From NCBI GenBank assembly GCA_947494865.1, contig CANMAT010000282.1:1-5886 (forward strand): a stretch of DNA of 5,886 bases, given 5' to 3'. This stretch comes from Deltaproteobacteria bacterium (GTDB taxonomy: Bacteria; Myxococcota_A; Polyangia; Polyangiales; Ga0077539). A model generated the notes under the pieces. The model was not told where the DNA came from and made no database searches. It saw only the letters and a program-made list of their open reading frames with translations. The position numbers and the translations under genes are program-made. Positions 4,972-5,886 of the stretch are shown here, in pieces (positions within the stretch are counted from its first letter, which is position 1; each line of letters opens with the position of its first letter).

Positions 4972-5886
4972 TCACTCCGCGCAAGACTCGGCCGCGACGC
5001 CGCCGACGCCCGCGACCGCGAGGCGATGGCCCGGGAGCCAGCCGATGGAGGGTCGCCCGAGCGGCAGCCCCGACTCGTCGGAGGGCAGCGCGAGCACGGT
5101 TTCGAAGCGCGCCCCGCGGTCGACGGAGAGCTCCACGCGCTCGCCCGCCACGGCCACGAAGCGCGCGAGGTCGACGCGCATCACGGCGCTCGCGGGAGGC
5201 CCCGGCGGGCGCCGCCCGGTGACGCGGGTGTAGGGCCCCATGGCCGCCTCGGTGAACACGATCACGCGCGACCCGTCGGGGTCGTCGCGCCACGCGGTGA
5301 TGCCCGCCGCCGTGCGCGTGAGGCCGTCGAAGCGCTCGCCCTGCCCCGCGATCACGCCGCCCGCGACGGTGTTCACCCGGTCGACGAACACGAGGTGCTC
5401 GCCCTCGGAGAGCGCGAGGTACGAGTCGCTCCCATCGAGCACCACGGCGCGCGTGGTGGCGTCCATCCCCGTGATGGCGAACCAGCCTACGTCGCCCGCG
5501 GGGGCGCGCGACAGCATGAGGGTGGGCTCGACCGCGCCGCTGCGATGGCTCACGAACGACCACCCGCCCGCCGCGCGGCGCGACCACGGGGCGCCCCGCA
5601 CGTCGGAACACAACGGCGTGACCGAGAAGCCCACGGCCTCGCCGCCGCGCACGTAGAACCGACCGTCGGCGACGAGAAAAGCCGCGCCGTCGCGCGCGAA
5701 CTCGAGCGCCCACACGCCGCCCATCTGACACGGTATCTCGTCGGGGAGCGGCGCCGTGAGCGCGTGCGTCTCGTCGGTGACGCGGTCGTCGCGCACCGAC
5801 CACACGGCGCCGTGCGCGTCGATGGCGCGCACATCGACGCGGGGCCTCGCGAGCCAGCACCACGCGGGCGCAGGCGCAGCGGGGGC
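4972..5886 (-). CDS. Beta-propeller-like protein, 5'-truncated by the window edge
   Basis: I do not recognise a named family. The frame stays open from the TGA stop at 4972 to the right window edge. The first usable start inside the window is a GTG at 5832 (286 residues from there), but the reading upstream, PAPAWCWLARPRVDV, continues smoothly into RAIDAHGAVWSVRDD, so the real N-terminus is probably outside. Numbering from that GTG, the protein has repeated short strand patterns with Gly and Trp: GAVWSVRDD (8-16), GVWALEFARDGAAFLVADG (39-57), GGWSFVSHRSG (89-99), AGITAWRDDPDG (176-187), and an Asp-box-like SVDRGARF (236-243) fitting SxDxGxxF/W. These suggest several propeller blades. No catalytic residues are evident. 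It lies 4 nt upstream of the halogenase-like gene in the same operon, hinting at shared expression only. Whether it is exported cannot be judged without the N-terminus. Confidence 0.65.
   Translation of the reverse strand, partial: APAAPAPAWCWLARPRVDVRAIDAHGAVWSVRDDRVTDETHALTAPLPDEIPCQMGGVWALEFARDGAAFLVADGRFYVRGGEAVGFSVTPLCSDVRGAPWSRRAAGGWSFVSHRSGAVEPTLMLSRAPAGDVGWFAITGMDATTRAVVLDGSDSYLALSEGEHLVFVDRVNTVAGGVIAGQGERFDGLTRTAAGITAWRDDPDGSRVIVFTEAAMGPYTRVTGRRPPGPPASAVMRVDLARFVAVAGERVELSVDRGARFETVLALPSDESGLPLGRPSIGWLPGHRLAVAGVGGVAAESCAE
4975..4978 (-). promoter_or_regulatory. Ribosome binding site deciding the TTG start of the halogenase-like gene
   Basis: On the minus strand GGAG lies 7 nt before the TTG at 4967. 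It falls in the last codons of the upstream gene, immediately before that gene's TGA stop (4974-4972). The spacing argues for TTG over any start further in, because the FAD-binding motif begins only a few residues later. The overlap implies coupled translation. Confidence 0.6.

Noticed and set aside
3891..5222. A 443-codon plus-strand frame opposite the halogenase-like gene
   Set aside because: It is Arg/His/Ala/Val-rich with no motif, and the other strand encodes FAD-binding and halogenase motifs in order.
4943..5863. A 306-codon minus-strand frame overlapping the propeller-like gene
   Set aside because: Arginine makes up much of the product. The alternative frame has balanced composition, an Asp-box-like motif and a stop well placed before the next gene.

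Overview
The window is 5.9 kb of very GC-rich DNA, with G or C at almost every third codon position inside the genes. It is densely packed with six protein genes, and I see no RNA gene, insertion sequence, CRISPR array or other mobile element. A Gram-negative envelope is implied by a NagZ-type peptidoglycan-recycling enzyme and a lipoprotein signal peptide. Together with the base composition and the style of the secreted proteins, this suggests a myxobacterium-like (Myxococcota) chromosome. That placement is an inference from composition and gene content, not from a marker gene.

Layout: (1) 25-1266 (+), a probable orphan amino-DNA methyltransferase, possibly starting upstream of the window. 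(2) 1324-1635 (+), an HU/IHF-family nucleoid protein with an unusual acidic C-terminal tail. (3) 1640-2770 (-), a family 3 glycoside hydrolase of the NagZ type, convergent with the HU gene and separated from it by only 4 nt. (4) A 96-nt divergent intergenic region carrying a good sigma70-like promoter that reads right into (5) 2867-3730 (+), a predicted lipoprotein of unknown function. (6) 3744-4967 (-), an FAD-dependent oxidoreductase with flavin-dependent-halogenase motifs. (7) 4972-5886 (-), an incomplete beta-propeller-like protein that runs off the right edge.

The two right-hand minus-strand genes form a tight operon: 4 nt lie between stop and start, and the Shine-Dalgarno sequence of the second sits over the end of the first. 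The methyltransferase and HU genes point the same way and are 57 nt apart, with a perfect GC-rich inverted repeat in between. Nothing else links the genes functionally. This looks like ordinary chromosomal core and accessory sequence rather than a defence island or a complete biosynthetic cluster. The most interesting items are the halogenase-like enzyme with its propeller partner and the acidic-tailed HU protein. I do not see a convincing new multi-gene system.
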